DNA of 64,000 bases from Allosphingosinicella deserti (GTDB taxonomy: Bacteria > Pseudomonadota > Alphaproteobacteria > Sphingomonadales > Sphingomonadaceae): NCBI RefSeq assembly GCF_003012735.1, contig NZ_PXYI01000005.1, forward strand, positions 434,001-498,000, read 5' to 3'. The translations under genes were made by a program, and so were the position numbers. Shown here one piece after another: positions 52,289 through 61,302 of the stretch; positions within the stretch are counted from its first letter, which is position 1; the number at the start of each line of letters is the position of its first letter. The notes beneath the pieces were generated by a model that was not told where the DNA came from, made no database searches, and saw nothing but the letters and a program-made list of their open reading frames with translations.

Positions 52289-54399
52289 CGCGCGCGGCGG
52301 GGGAGGGGAGTCCCGAGCCGCTCGGCATCATGCCGGATGGCGACGGGGTGAACGTCGCGATCTTCTCGGCGCATGCGGAAGGTATTGAATTCTGCCTGTT
52401 CGATGCGGATGGGCGCGTGGAGGTCGAGCGTGTGCGCTTGCCGGCGCGAACCGGCGATGTCTGGCACGGGCATGTCGCCAGTGTCGGAGCGGGCGCGCGT
52501 TACGGTTTGCGGGCGCACGGGCCCTATGCGCCCGAGCAGGGACATCGGTTCAATCCGGCGAAACTGCTCGTCGATCCGCATGCGCTGGTGCTCGATCGCG
52601 CGTTTCGGCTGCATCCGAGCATGTTCGGGCATGATGCGGCCGGTGGGCCGAGCGCAGAGGACAGCGCGCCTTTCATGCCGAAAGGAGTCGTCACCGATCC
52701 CTTTGACCCGTTCGGGCTGAGCTTGTCGAAGCCCTCCCTTATCGCCGCGGCCGAGAGGAAGCAGAGGGCTTCGACAGGCTCAGCCCAAACGGACTTCTCC
52801 GGGGCTCAGGCTGATTATGCGCGCTCCCGCCTGTCCGTACCCTGGTCCGAGACCATCCTCTACGAACTCCATGTGCGCGGTTTCACCATGCGGCATGGTG
52901 ACGTTCCATCCGAACTGCGCGGCACCTTTGCCGGCCTCGCGCATCCGGCGGCGGTCGCGCATCTCGTCCGGCTGGGAGTTACCAGCGTCGAGATCCTGCC
53001 TGCCGCGGCGTGGATCGACGAGCGCCATCTCGGCCCGCTCGGTCTCACCAATTACTGGGGCTACAACCCCGTCGCCTTTCTCGCCCCCGATCCGCGGCTC
53101 GCGCCCGGCGGATGGCCGGAAATCCGGGCTGCGGTGGCGGCGCTTGCCGAGGCCGGGATCGAGACGATCGTCGACGTGGTGTACAATCACAGCGGCGAGG
53201 GCGACGCGCTCGGCCCGACCCTGTCGCTGCGTGGTCTCGACAACGCCACCTATTACCGGCTGCGCTCCGAGGATCCGGCCGCCTATGTCGACGACAGCGG
53301 CACCGGCAACACGCTCGCGCTTGATCGCGCGCCGGTGGTGCGGCTGGTGATGGACGCGCTGCGCTGCTGGGCACGCGCCGGAGTGCACGGCTTCCGCTTC
53401 GATCTCGCCACCTGCCTCGGCCGGCGCGCCGACGGCTTCGACCCGCAGGCTCCCCTGCTCGCCGCCATCGAGCAGGACCCCGAACTGCGGGAGCTGAAGC
53501 TGATCGCCGAGGCCTGGGACATCGGTCCGGGCGGCTATCAGGTCGGGCATTTCGGCGGCGCCTGGGGCGAATGGAACGATCGTTTTCGGGACGACGTTCG
53601 CCGCTTCTGGCGCGGCGATCCCGGCCGGCTCGGCGGCCTCGCCACCCGCCTGGCCGGATCCGCCGATCTGTTCGCCGCCAAGCGCCGGCCCTCGCGCGGC
53701 GTCAACTTCGTTACCGCGCATGACGGCTTCACCCTTGCCGACCTGGTGTCCTATTCGGCCAAGCACAATCAGGCCAATGGCGAGCAGAATCGTGACGGTT
53801 CGAACGAGAATTCGAGCTGGAACAACGGCGCCGAGGGGCCGACCGGCGATCTCACGATCCGTGCCGCGCGGCTGCACGACCAGCGCGCTTTGCTCGCCAC
53901 CCTGCTGCTCGCCCGCGGTACGCCAATGCTGTCGATGGGCGCCGAATTCGGGCAGAGCCAGAACGGCAACAACAATGCCTATGCCCAGGACAATGAGAGC
54001 AGTTGGCTCGACTGGGACAATGCCGACGAGAGCCTGCGTGCGTTCACGGCGCGGCTGATCGCGCTGCGCCATGCTCTGCCGGCGCTTCGCGACGATCGCT
54101 TCCTGACCGGTGCCGGAGACGTGGCGTGGCTTGCGCCCGAGGGCGCGGCAATGACCGCGGAGGATTGGGAGCGAGGTGAGAGCCTGTCGATGGTGCTGGG
54201 GTCCGCCGGCGAGCGCCTGGCGATCCTCCTCCACCGCGGTGCGCAGCCGCGCCGGTTCGTGCTGCCGGACGCTGCGGAGGCGCTCGACTGGCGGGTTCTG
54301 GTGGACAGCAATCCGGAAGAGCGAGCCTTTCACGAAGGCGGACCGAACGTCCTGGTGGCGCCGCGATCGCTGCTGCTGGTTGCCGAGGAGCCGCGTTGA
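52285..54399 (+). CDS. glgX: Glycogen debranching enzyme GlgX (copy 2) with an in-frame repeat insertion
   Basis: A 704-residue GlgX paralogue. The catalytic landmarks are intact: [13 protein letters not shown] (nucleophile Asp), [16 protein letters not shown] (acid Glu) and [15 protein letters not shown]. Between MPKGVVTD and [14 protein letters not shown] copy 1 has a stretch of 14 residues after GVVT, but here it is 48 residues long; the excess is encoded by a palindromic repeat (52708-52792) giving PFGLSLSKP and RASTGSAQT. The insertion lies in a surface-loop region before the barrel, so activity may persist. The start ATG overlaps the glgA stop by 4 nt. Two debranching enzymes in one cluster may differ in chain-length preference or flux direction. 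Confidence 0.95.
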   Translation: MTRAAGEGSPEPLGIMPDGDGVNVAIFSAHAEGIEFCLFDADGRVEVERVRLPARTGDVWHGHVASVGAGARYGLRAHGPYAPEQGHRFNPAKLLVDPHALVLDRAFRLHPSMFGHDAAGGPSAEDSAPFMPKGVVTDPFDPFGLSLSKPSLIAAAERKQRASTGSAQTDFSGAQADYARSRLSVPWSETILYELHVRGFTMRHGDVPSELRGTFAGLAHPAAVAHLVRLGVTSVEILPAAAWIDERHLGPLGLTNYWGYNPVAFLAPDPRLAPGGWPEIRAAVAALAEAGIETIVDVVYNHSGEGDALGPTLSLRGLDNATYYRLRSEDPAAYVDDSGTGNTLALDRAPVVRLVMDALRCWARAGVHGFRFDLATCLGRRADGFDPQAPLLAAIEQDPELRELKLIAEAWDIGPGGYQVGHFGGAWGEWNDRFRDDVRRFWRGDPGRLGGLATRLAGSADLFAAKRRPSRGVNFVTAHDGFTLADLVSYSAKHNQANGEQNRDGSNENSSWNNGAEGPTGDLTIRAARLHDQRALLATLLLARGTPMLSMGAEFGQSQNGNNNAYAQDNESSWLDWDNADESLRAFTARLIALRHALPALRDDRFLTGAGDVAWLAPEGAAMTAEDWERGESLSMVLGSAGERLAILLHRGAQPRRFVLPDAAEALDWRVLVDSNPEERAFHEGGPNVLVAPRSLLLVAEEPR
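52708..52792. repeat. Palindromic repeat element inside glgX2
   Basis: Two 28-nt arms (52708-52735 and 52765-52792) are inverted copies differing at 2 positions, around a 29-nt centre. The left arm begins CCGTTCGGGCTGAGC. The whole is in frame and free of stops. A degenerate relative lies between genes at 23996-24081. I recall this type of repeat, and its peptide FGLSLSKP, from other sphingomonad genomes; that memory needs a search. Confidence 0.85.
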
Positions 54400-54437
54400 C
54401 CTCTAACGATGCACCGAAGGTTGGGGAGAGGGCAGCG

Positions 54438-55739
54438 ATGACGGACAGCGTGGCGAACCAGGGTCCGCATCGTGCACACCGGATCCGCAACATCCTCGGC
54501 GGCTCCGCGGGCAATCTCGTCGAATGGTATGACTGGTACGTCTATTCGGCCTTCGCGCTCTATTTCGCGCCGGCCTTTTTCCCGGAAGGCGACCAGACCG
54601 CCCAGTTGCTGAGCACCGCGGCAGTCTTCGCAGTGGGCTTCGTCATGCGTCCGATCGGTGCCTGGGTGATGGGCATCTATGCCGACCGGCGGGGCCGCAA
54701 GGCGGGGCTGACCCTCTCGGTGACCTTGATGTGCCTGGGATCGCTGCTGATCGCGGTGACTCCAAGCTATGCGTCGATCGGCGTGCTTGCGCCGTCCATC
54801 CTCGTCCTTGCCCGCTTGATGCAGGGGCTGAGCGTCGGCGGCGAATATGGCGCAAGCGCCACCTATCTGAGCGAAATGGCCGAGCGGAAGCATCGCGGCT
54901 TCTATTCGAGCTTCCAGTACGTAACCCTGATCTCGGGCCAACTGATCGCGCTCGCCGTCCTGCTCGTGCTGCAATCGACCTTGTCGGAGAGCGCGCTGGA
55001 AAACTGGGGCTGGCGGATCCCGTTCGCGATCGGGGCGGTGCTCGCGATCTTCGTTTTCTATCTGCGCCGGCGGCTCGCCGAGACCCAGAGTTTCGAGAAC
55101 GCGCAGAAATCGGGCACGCCGCGCTCGAGCGGCCTGACCTTGCTCCGCTATCACCCGAAGGAAGCGCTGCTGGTGATCGGCCTCACTGCCGGCGGCACCT
55201 TGGCCTTCTATGCATATACAACCTACATGCAGAAGTTCCTCGCCAACACGTCGGGCTTCAGCCGGGAAACGGCGACCGAGATCACCACCGCGGCCTTGTT
55301 CGTCTACATGCTCCTCCAGCCGGCAATCGGCGCGCTTTCAGACCGAGTCGGCCGCAAGCCGATCATGATCACCTTTGGAATTCTCGGCACCCTGTTCACC
55401 GTGCCGATCTTCACGACGCTGGAGACGGTCACCAGTCCTTATGCCGCCTTCGCGCTGGTGCTGGCGGCACTGGTGATCGTCTCCGGCTACACCGCGATCA
55501 ATGCGGTGGTGAAGGCGGAGCTGTTCCCCGCCCACATCCGCGCACTCGGCGTCGCGCTGCCTTACGCGATCGCTAATACCCTGTTTGGAGGAACGGCCGA
55601 ATATGTCGCGCTGCGGTTCAAGCGCGCCGGGATCGAGGACGCTTTCTATTGGTACGTCACCGGGCTGATCTTCGTCTCGCTGCTCGTCTACCTGTTCATG
55701 CGCGATACGCGTGCGCACAGCCACATCGCGGAGGATTGA
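54438..55739 (+). CDS. kgtP: MHS-family MFS transporter, alpha-ketoglutarate permease-like
   Basis: A 433-residue, 12-helix transporter of the metabolite:H+ symporter group. It closely follows the KgtP pattern: GNLVEWYDWYVYSAFALYF at the N-terminus, GFVMRPIGAWVMGIYADRRGRK with the MFS motif A, and LMQGLSVGGEYGASATYLSEMA. The length equals E. coli KgtP (432). ATG 54438 follows GGGGAGAGGG; a TTG at 54396 that overlaps the glgX2 stop lacks a ribosome site. It lies 38 nt after glgX2 and is probably co-transcribed with the glycogen genes. Substrate assignment to 2-oxoglutarate is family-based; other dicarboxylates or sugar acids are possible. Confidence 0.88.
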   Translation: MTDSVANQGPHRAHRIRNILGGSAGNLVEWYDWYVYSAFALYFAPAFFPEGDQTAQLLSTAAVFAVGFVMRPIGAWVMGIYADRRGRKAGLTLSVTLMCLGSLLIAVTPSYASIGVLAPSILVLARLMQGLSVGGEYGASATYLSEMAERKHRGFYSSFQYVTLISGQLIALAVLLVLQSTLSESALENWGWRIPFAIGAVLAIFVFYLRRRLAETQSFENAQKSGTPRSSGLTLLRYHPKEALLVIGLTAGGTLAFYAYTTYMQKFLANTSGFSRETATEITTAALFVYMLLQPAIGALSDRVGRKPIMITFGILGTLFTVPIFTTLETVTSPYAAFALVLAALVIVSGYTAINAVVKAELFPAHIRALGVALPYAIANTLFGGTAEYVALRFKRAGIEDAFYWYVTGLIFVSLLVYLFMRDTRAHSHIAED

Positions 55740-56105
55740 CGGCCCTCACCCTCCCAGGCCTGCGGCTTGGGCCCCTCCCTCTCCCCAAGTGGGAGAGGGG
55801 TTGGTTTTCCCCTCTCCCGTTTCGGGCAGAGGTGAGGGCGTTCGGTGCGGTCGCCGACGAGTGACGGCGGAGAGATAGATTCACCGGCGGCTGGACAGGG
55901 TGGCGGCTTTTCACCACGATGGCGGCGTTTTCGGTTCGAGGGGGATCTGGACCAACGTGTCGCGTGCGCGTCGTCATCGCAGCTCAAGCTTGCCTGTTTC
56001 GCGGCGCGCACATCGCCGGGCCGCCGCCGTCAGAATTAATCGCACCGTGAAATGTCGGATATGTCCGTCTCGCGCGTCTGATGAGATGCAGGGCTAGAGC
56101 CGAAG
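55740..56105. other. Region between the glycogen cluster and the sigma gene
   Basis: 366 nt. The first 100 nt hold the composite palindromic element at 55742-55839. The rest should contain the promoter of the ECF sigma gene; GTGAAATGTC followed by CGTCT-like boxes (about 56047-56080) hints at an autoregulated ECF promoter, but spacing is not convincing. No small gene is evident. Confidence 0.4.
55742..55839. repeat. Composite palindromic element with cloverleaf pairing, likely terminator
   Basis: GCCCTCACC (55742-55750) pairs with GGTGAGGGC (55831-55839), closing three inner hairpins: CCAGGCC/GGCTTGG (55754-55770), CCCTCTCCC/GGGAGAGGG (55777-55799), and CCCG-TTT-CGGG (55816-55826). A competing 10-bp hairpin GGGAGAGGGG/CCCCTCTCCC (55791-55818) shares an arm. 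It directly follows the kgtP stop. Confidence 0.7.
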
Positions 56106-56582
56106 ATGCCGAGCCTTGCCGAAATGCTTGCGAAAGCGCGGCGCGCGGTGCTGCGACGGGGCGTTTCCGAGGAGGATGCAGACGAACTCGTGCAGGACGC
56201 TTTCCTGAAGATCGAGCATTATGAGCAAAGCCATGCGGCCCGCTCGAAGGAAGCTCTGTTGGTGACCGCGGCGGTGAACCTGTCGATCGATCGCGCCCGG
56301 AGCCGTGCGCGCGCGCCGTTCGTCGACCATACCGACGTCCAGGCGATCGCCGACCACGCCCCCGATCCGGCGCAGATCGTCGAGGCGCAGGCGCGCCTCC
56401 GCCATGCCGCCGAAGGGCTCGATCAGCTGTCCGAGCGAACGCGCCGGATCCTGCTCAAGCGCCGGCTCGAAAATCTAAGCTTTGCCGAGATCGCCGCTTC
56501 CGAAGGCATGTCGGTCGCCGCCGTCGAGAAGCAGGTCGCGCGCGCGACGCTGCAACTGATGCAGTGGATGGCGGAATGGTGA
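56106..56582 (+). CDS. ECF sigma factor, FecI-type
   Basis: A 158-residue RNA polymerase sigma factor of the extracytoplasmic-function type. Region 2 is at residues 12-70 (EEDADELVQDAFLKIEHYE, RSKEALLVTAAVNLSIDRARSR), and region 4 at 100-155 (LDQLSERTRRILLKRRLENLSFAEIAASEGMS, then VEKQVARATLQLM). The size and the SxxAVEKxxxRA pattern are typical of FecI-like sigmas that control TBDR genes. It overlaps the FecR gene by 7 nt. It presumably activates the TBDR gene downstream when the receptor binds its ligand. Confidence 0.9.
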   Translation: MPSLAEMLAKARRAVLRRGVSEEDADELVQDAFLKIEHYEQSHAARSKEALLVTAAVNLSIDRARSRARAPFVDHTDVQAIADHAPDPAQIVEAQARLRHAAEGLDQLSERTRRILLKRRLENLSFAEIAASEGMSVAAVEKQVARATLQLMQWMAEW

Positions 56583-57550
56583 GCGCAGCCCGCCGCACGC
56601 CTGATGGTGAACCGCCGCGCGCCGATGCCGAGGCTGCGGTCTGGATCGCGCGGCTGAATTCGGACGCGCGGTCGGCGACGACCGACGATGCCCTGCGTGC
56701 CTGGCTGCAGGCCGACCCGGAGCACGAGGCCGCCTTCGAGCGGGCAACCGAGATCTGGGCGATGATCCCGGGCGCGGCGCGGCTCAACGAAGCCGAGGCG
56801 CCGCGGGCGATTCCGCGACCGAACATGCGTCAGCAGCATTGGGGCATGGCGCTCGCCGCCTCGCTGCTGATCGCCGCCGGTGCGGGCGGCTGGTGGCTGA
56901 GCGATCCGACCATCGACTATTCGACCGAGATCGGCGAGCAGAGGGTTGCTACCTTGAAGGACGGCAGCCGGATCGCGCTCAACACCGGCACCGAGCTCCA
57001 CGTCGCTTTCGACGACAAGGTGCGCCGGGTGACGCTGGATCGCGGCGAGGCGATGTTCGAAGTTGCGCCCAACCCGGATCGCCCGTTCGTCGTAACCGCG
57101 GGCGATCGAACCGTGCGCGCGGTTGGAACCGCTTTCATCGTCCGGCGGAGCGGCAGCAGCGTGGTGGTGACCTTGATCGAGGGCAAGGTCGCGGTGGCGC
57201 CGCTGCGCGAGACACCGGAGGGGGCCGAAGCGCCGGCTCTGCTCACCGCCGGCGAACGGCTGATCGCCACCGCGGAGGCGCCGCCGTTGATCGATCAGCC
57301 GTCGATGGAAGCGGCAACGGCATGGCGCCGCGGCCAGGCGGTGTTCAACGACACGCCGCTCGCCAACGCGGTCGCCGAACTCAACCGTTACGGCGGGCCG
57401 CGGATCGCGATCGGCGACCCCCGGCTCGCGTCGCTGCGCGTGTCCGGCGTGTTCGCGACCAACGACACGGCCGAATTTGCAAGTGCGATCGCGGCGCTGC
57501 ACGGCCTGCGGGTTCAGCATGGCCAAAGCGAGCTGCGCATCGTTCGATAG
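56576..57550 (+). CDS. FecR-family anti-sigma regulator
   Basis: A 324-residue inner-membrane anti-sigma protein. The N-terminal cytoplasmic part (residues 1-85, with DPEHEAAFERATEIW) is the sigma-binding DUF4880 region. A transmembrane helix follows at about 88-108 (MALAASLLIAAGAGGWWL). The periplasmic FecR domain spans 115-235 (QRVATLKDGSRIALNTGTEL, RRVTLDRGEAMFEVAPN, FVVTAGDRTVRAVGTAFIVR), and the C-terminal STN-binding part DUF4974 is at about 250-324 (WRRGQAVFNDTPLANAVAELNRYG). It overlaps the sigma gene; ATG 56576 or GTG 56579 are alternative starts. It transmits the signal from the receptor to the sigma factor. Confidence 0.92.
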   Translation: MVSAARRTPDGEPPRADAEAAVWIARLNSDARSATTDDALRAWLQADPEHEAAFERATEIWAMIPGAARLNEAEAPRAIPRPNMRQQHWGMALAASLLIAAGAGGWWLSDPTIDYSTEIGEQRVATLKDGSRIALNTGTELHVAFDDKVRRVTLDRGEAMFEVAPNPDRPFVVTAGDRTVRAVGTAFIVRRSGSSVVVTLIEGKVAVAPLRETPEGAEAPALLTAGERLIATAEAPPLIDQPSMEAATAWRRGQAVFNDTPLANAVAELNRYGGPRIAIGDPRLASLRVSGVFATNDTAEFASAIAALHGLRVQHGQSELRIVR

Positions 57551-57769
57551 GATCCCAATCCGATCTGGCGCGGAGAGGGTTGGCGTTTGCGCTTATTCAA
57601 AAGATCAAGTTATCTCAGCTGCTTGAGCGGAAGGCCTCTGCCAGGCTGGCGAGGCAATCCTGACTAATTTCATCCCCGGTGACATTTTTGTGTCCCATCC
57701 ATGTCGGTTTTGCAGCGCACCATCGTCTACCCAAATGAGGGGAAGGGTTGCCGCCCCTTGCTAGGGGGA

Positions 57770-60700
57770 ATGATGGTATCCAAAGTTTCGTTCGCTGCTT
57801 ACGCCATGGCATCCTGCGCTCTGGCGACTCCGCTCGCGGCCCAAGCACAGGCCTTGTTCTCGTTCGACCTGCCGGCCCAGTCGCTGGCGCGCTCGCTGCG
57901 TGCGGTCGCGTCGAAGACCGGTTCGAACATCGTCTTTTCGGACGCCGCGGTGCGCGGCAAGGGGGCGCCGGCGCTCCGCGGCGACTTTGCCACCGAGGCC
58001 GCCTATCGCCGGCTCCTCCAGGGCAGTGGCCTCGGCCTCAGCGTGACCAGCGGCGGATCCTACGTGGTCGGCACGCCCCAGGGCAATTCGCCGGCGCTGA
58101 GCCGGACATCGGCGGACGGTGGATCGGGCGCGATTATCGGCCACGTCGCCCAGGCCGACGGCAATCGCAACATCGCCGGTGCGCTCGTCCGCATCGTCGA
58201 AACGGGCCAGACCGCGACGGCCGACGATCTCGGCAATTTCCGTTTTCCCGATCTGCCGGCCGGGAGCTACACGCTCGAAATCTCGTTCCTGGGGTTCGCG
58301 ACCGTCACCGAGACGGTCGAGGTGCGGGAGGGTCCCGCCCGCGCCGAGTTCGTGATGGCGGAGCCGCGCGACACGGTCGGCGAGATCGTCGTCTACGGAT
58401 CGCGCAGCGCCCGCGCCAACGCGCTCAACCTGCAGCGCACGGCGGAGAACAGTTCCGATGTGATCTCCGCCGATGATCTCGGCAATTTCAACGGCACTAC
58501 CTTCTCCGAAGCGTTGCGCCGCGCGCCAGGCGTTTCGTTCCAACGCGACGGCGTGACCGGCGACGGCACCAACGTCATCGTCCGCGGGCTGGAGCCCGAC
58601 ATGAACGCAGTAAAGCTCAACGGCCTCAATCTCCCGGTCGGCAGTGGCATCGGGCGCTCGGCTGATCTTTCCAACCTGCTTGCAGATTCGGTGAGCCGGA
58701 TCACCATCCACAAGAGCCTGCTGCCGAGTCAGGACAGCGCCGGCACCGGCGGGTTGATCGAGATCGAGACCTTGTCGCCGCTGAACCGGCCCCGGCGTTA
58801 TGCCAATTTTCTGATCGAGGGCGGGCTTGGGCCAAAGGATTTCAGCGACGATTTCCTGGCGTCCGGCACCGTTTCCGGCACCTTCGGTGCCTCCGGCAAT
58901 TTCGGGCTCAGCGCCTCGGTACAATATCGGCGCAATTCGGTGCGCAACATCTCGTACAACACGATCCTGGAATATGGGCGCACGATGCCGGTAACCGCCA
59001 ACGGCGAGCCATCCGTGTTCGAGATGAACGATCCGCTGATCAACTTCCCTTTCACGCCCGGCGATGACGAGGCCTTTCCGACCCGGCTCGAGACCAGCTT
59101 CAATCACGTGAAGCAGAGGACGATGGCTGCCACCGTGTCGGCGGAGTGGAAGATCGCGAGCCACACCAACCTCAAGTTCGATTTCCAGCATTCCGAAACG
59201 AAGCGCGACCGATACGGCCTGGTCGATGCCTTCTTCACGGCGAGCGAATATCTCGACGTGCCCGGCGGGAAGGCGATTGCCGAACTCTCGATCGATCTGA
59301 CGCCGGGCAATGAGGCGTTGAGCCGGGAGCAGCAATATACGTATGACCGCGACGTCAAGAACGTCAGCGACACCTACAGCTTCAACGGCAAGACCAATCT
59401 CGGCAAGTTCGAGTTCACCTATCTCGCAGGCTATGCCCATGGCGCGGAGACCCATCCCGGTGAGTTCGTAACGACGCTGAGAATGCCCGACACCGACGCG
59501 CGCGCGGACTTCTTCGCCCCAGACGCGTTCGATCCCGCGACCGGGCGGATCCTCACCGGCTGGGCGGCACGCAGCGGCAACGGGATTCCGCTGCCGCTGC
59601 TGAGCCAAAGCGGGTGGGCGTTCGTCAACGATCCGTCGAACTTCACGATCGACCAGGCCAGCGGCCAGATCGATGTCACCAAGGGGCTGAACGACCGTTA
59701 CACGGGCAGCTTCAGCGCGAAATGGCAGCCCGATGCGGGCTTCTTCAGCTATGTCGAGGCCGGCGCCTATTACGAGCGGACCGAGTTCAAGCGCGACCTC
59801 CTCCGGTCGCAGCTCGGCGGCAATGTCCCGGTTTCGGCGGTGGGGCTGGAATTCAGCCCGTCCGACCTGTCCCGGATCGGCGTCAGGGCGCCCGGCTTTG
59901 CCGTGGTCGACGAGAAATCGCTGAGCAGGTTCGTCAGGAATATCGACCAGCTCGCGGCCGGCACCAGCGGTTTCACGCTCACGCCGATCGTCCCCCACCC
60001 CGATCAGGACAAGCAGGGCACCCTGGAAGAGAGCTTCGCCGCCTATCTCCAGTCGCGGCTGACGTTCGGCAAGCTCGAGGTGATCGGCGGCGTGCGTTAC
60101 AACCGCACTCACCTCGAAGCCTCCAACCTCGTCTTCCCGACCTATATCGGTCCGATCCCGCAAAATGGCGGGGCAATCGGCATCGATCTCGATTTCCAGC
60201 GGGATTTCGGAACGCTGGTCACGGAGACCGAGACCGCGAGCGACTTTCTCCCGCGGATCCTGTTCAACTATCGCCAGAGCGACAATCTGATCTTCCGCGG
60301 CGGTTATTTCCTGTCGGTGGCGCGGCCGCAGATCGGCCAATTGTCGGCGCAGACCCGGATCTCGTTCCTGAACATTCCGATCCCGGGGCCCGAGGGCGTC
60401 AAGCCCCGGCTCGAAATCAACACCGGCAACCCCGATCTCAAGCCGGCGACGACGCACAATTTCGACATCAGCGGCGAATATTACCACAAGATCGGGATCA
60501 TGAAGCTGAGCGGATTCTACAAGCGGATCAATAATCTGCTACAGGCCAACATGACCAACGGGCCCGCCAACCTCGCCGCGCTCACCCTGCCGGACCATCC
60601 CTACTTCCAGGGCCCACCCTATTTCGACCCGTCGAACCCGCAAAATTACTTCATCCTCGGCACCACCCCGGCGAACAGCGACCGGGTGGCGACGATCTGG

Positions 60701-61219
60701 GGCATCGAGGGGCAGATCGAACGCCAGTTCGATTTCCTGCCGGGCATCTGGAGCGGGTTCGGCATCTTCGCCAACTATACCTACACCAAGAGCTCACGGT
60801 CTGAGCGAATTACATGGTCCTATGACCCGATCGAGGGCAACTTCTACGAATTCCGCGGAATTCCGTTCAACCAGCAGCCCAAGCATTCGGGCACGGCGGC
60901 GCTGACCTACAACAAATACGGGATCGACGCGACTCTGACCTACGGCTTCCAATCGCGAGCCCTGTCCATGTTCCGGCCGCGCGGCCTCAGCATGTTCAGC
61001 GAGGATGTGCAGACGCTCGATTTTCGTGCCGAATATTGGCTTCGCCCGAGCTTCGGCCAGATTAGGATCTACGTCGAGGGATCCGACCTGCTGCGAGGCA
61101 CGTCGAGCCCCGACGTCGAGGAGACGTTCGGCGGTCAGGCAGGGAGCCCGACCTTCTACACCCGCGCGACCTATCTCGGCGGCCGCCGCTTCAAGATCGG
61201 CCTCGCCACCACCTTCTGA
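57770..61219 (+). CDS. STN-domain TonB-dependent receptor/signal transducer
   Basis: An 1149-residue outer-membrane receptor. The signal peptide (1-27, ending LAAQAQ) is followed by an STN signalling domain (residues 28-105: FSFDLPAQSLARSLRAVA, GSNIVFSDAAVRG), a CarboxypepD_reg-like domain (120-200: GHVAQADGNRNIAGALVRI, LPAGSYTLEISFLGF), the TonB-box region GEIVVYGSRSAR, a plug (LGNFNGTTFSEALRRAPGV; NVIVRGLEPDMNAVKLNGLNL) and a barrel ending ATTF. STN domains contact FecR, so the sigma/FecR/receptor trio forms a cell-surface signalling system. ATGs 57770 and 57773 are equivalent; AGGGGGA favours the second. The M16 peptidase gene follows after 83 nt. Confidence 0.93.
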   Translation: MMVSKVSFAAYAMASCALATPLAAQAQALFSFDLPAQSLARSLRAVASKTGSNIVFSDAAVRGKGAPALRGDFATEAAYRRLLQGSGLGLSVTSGGSYVVGTPQGNSPALSRTSADGGSGAIIGHVAQADGNRNIAGALVRIVETGQTATADDLGNFRFPDLPAGSYTLEISFLGFATVTETVEVREGPARAEFVMAEPRDTVGEIVVYGSRSARANALNLQRTAENSSDVISADDLGNFNGTTFSEALRRAPGVSFQRDGVTGDGTNVIVRGLEPDMNAVKLNGLNLPVGSGIGRSADLSNLLADSVSRITIHKSLLPSQDSAGTGGLIEIETLSPLNRPRRYANFLIEGGLGPKDFSDDFLASGTVSGTFGASGNFGLSASVQYRRNSVRNISYNTILEYGRTMPVTANGEPSVFEMNDPLINFPFTPGDDEAFPTRLETSFNHVKQRTMAATVSAEWKIASHTNLKFDFQHSETKRDRYGLVDAFFTASEYLDVPGGKAIAELSIDLTPGNEALSREQQYTYDRDVKNVSDTYSFNGKTNLGKFEFTYLAGYAHGAETHPGEFVTTLRMPDTDARADFFAPDAFDPATGRILTGWAARSGNGIPLPLLSQSGWAFVNDPSNFTIDQASGQIDVTKGLNDRYTGSFSAKWQPDAGFFSYVEAGAYYERTEFKRDLLRSQLGGNVPVSAVGLEFSPSDLSRIGVRAPGFAVVDEKSLSRFVRNIDQLAAGTSGFTLTPIVPHPDQDKQGTLEESFAAYLQSRLTFGKLEVIGGVRYNRTHLEASNLVFPTYIGPIPQNGGAIGIDLDFQRDFGTLVTETETASDFLPRILFNYRQSDNLIFRGGYFLSVARPQIGQLSAQTRISFLNIPIPGPEGVKPRLEINTGNPDLKPATTHNFDISGEYYHKIGIMKLSGFYKRINNLLQANMTNGPANLAALTLPDHPYFQGPPYFDPSNPQNYFILGTTPANSDRVATIWGIEGQIERQFDFLPGIWSGFGIFANYTYTKSSRSERITWSYDPIEGNFYEFRGIPFNQQPKHSGTAALTYNKYGIDATLTYGFQSRALSMFRPRGLSMFSEDVQTLDFRAEYWLRPSFGQIRIYVEGSDLLRGTSSPDVEETFGGQAGSPTFYTRATYLGGRRFKIGLATTF

Positions 61220-61302
61220 GCGCGCTGCTCAGCCAATTCCCTGGGCCGGCTCTTCCCCCCACTTTCCGAGGGCCGGCTCCTTTTTTCTTTCGAGGATTCT
61301 TC

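Noticed and set aside
57761-60487. A 908-residue antisense open frame across the STN-domain TBDR.
   Set aside because: Long antisense frames occur opposite most genes here because of the high third-position GC; it has no recognisable domain and the plus-strand gene is certain.
61228-61290. A possible terminator between the STN-domain TBDR and the M16 gene, with a T-run at about 61281.
   Set aside because: GGGCCGGCTC appears twice as a direct, not inverted, repeat and no stable stem precedes the T-run; co-transcription remains possible.
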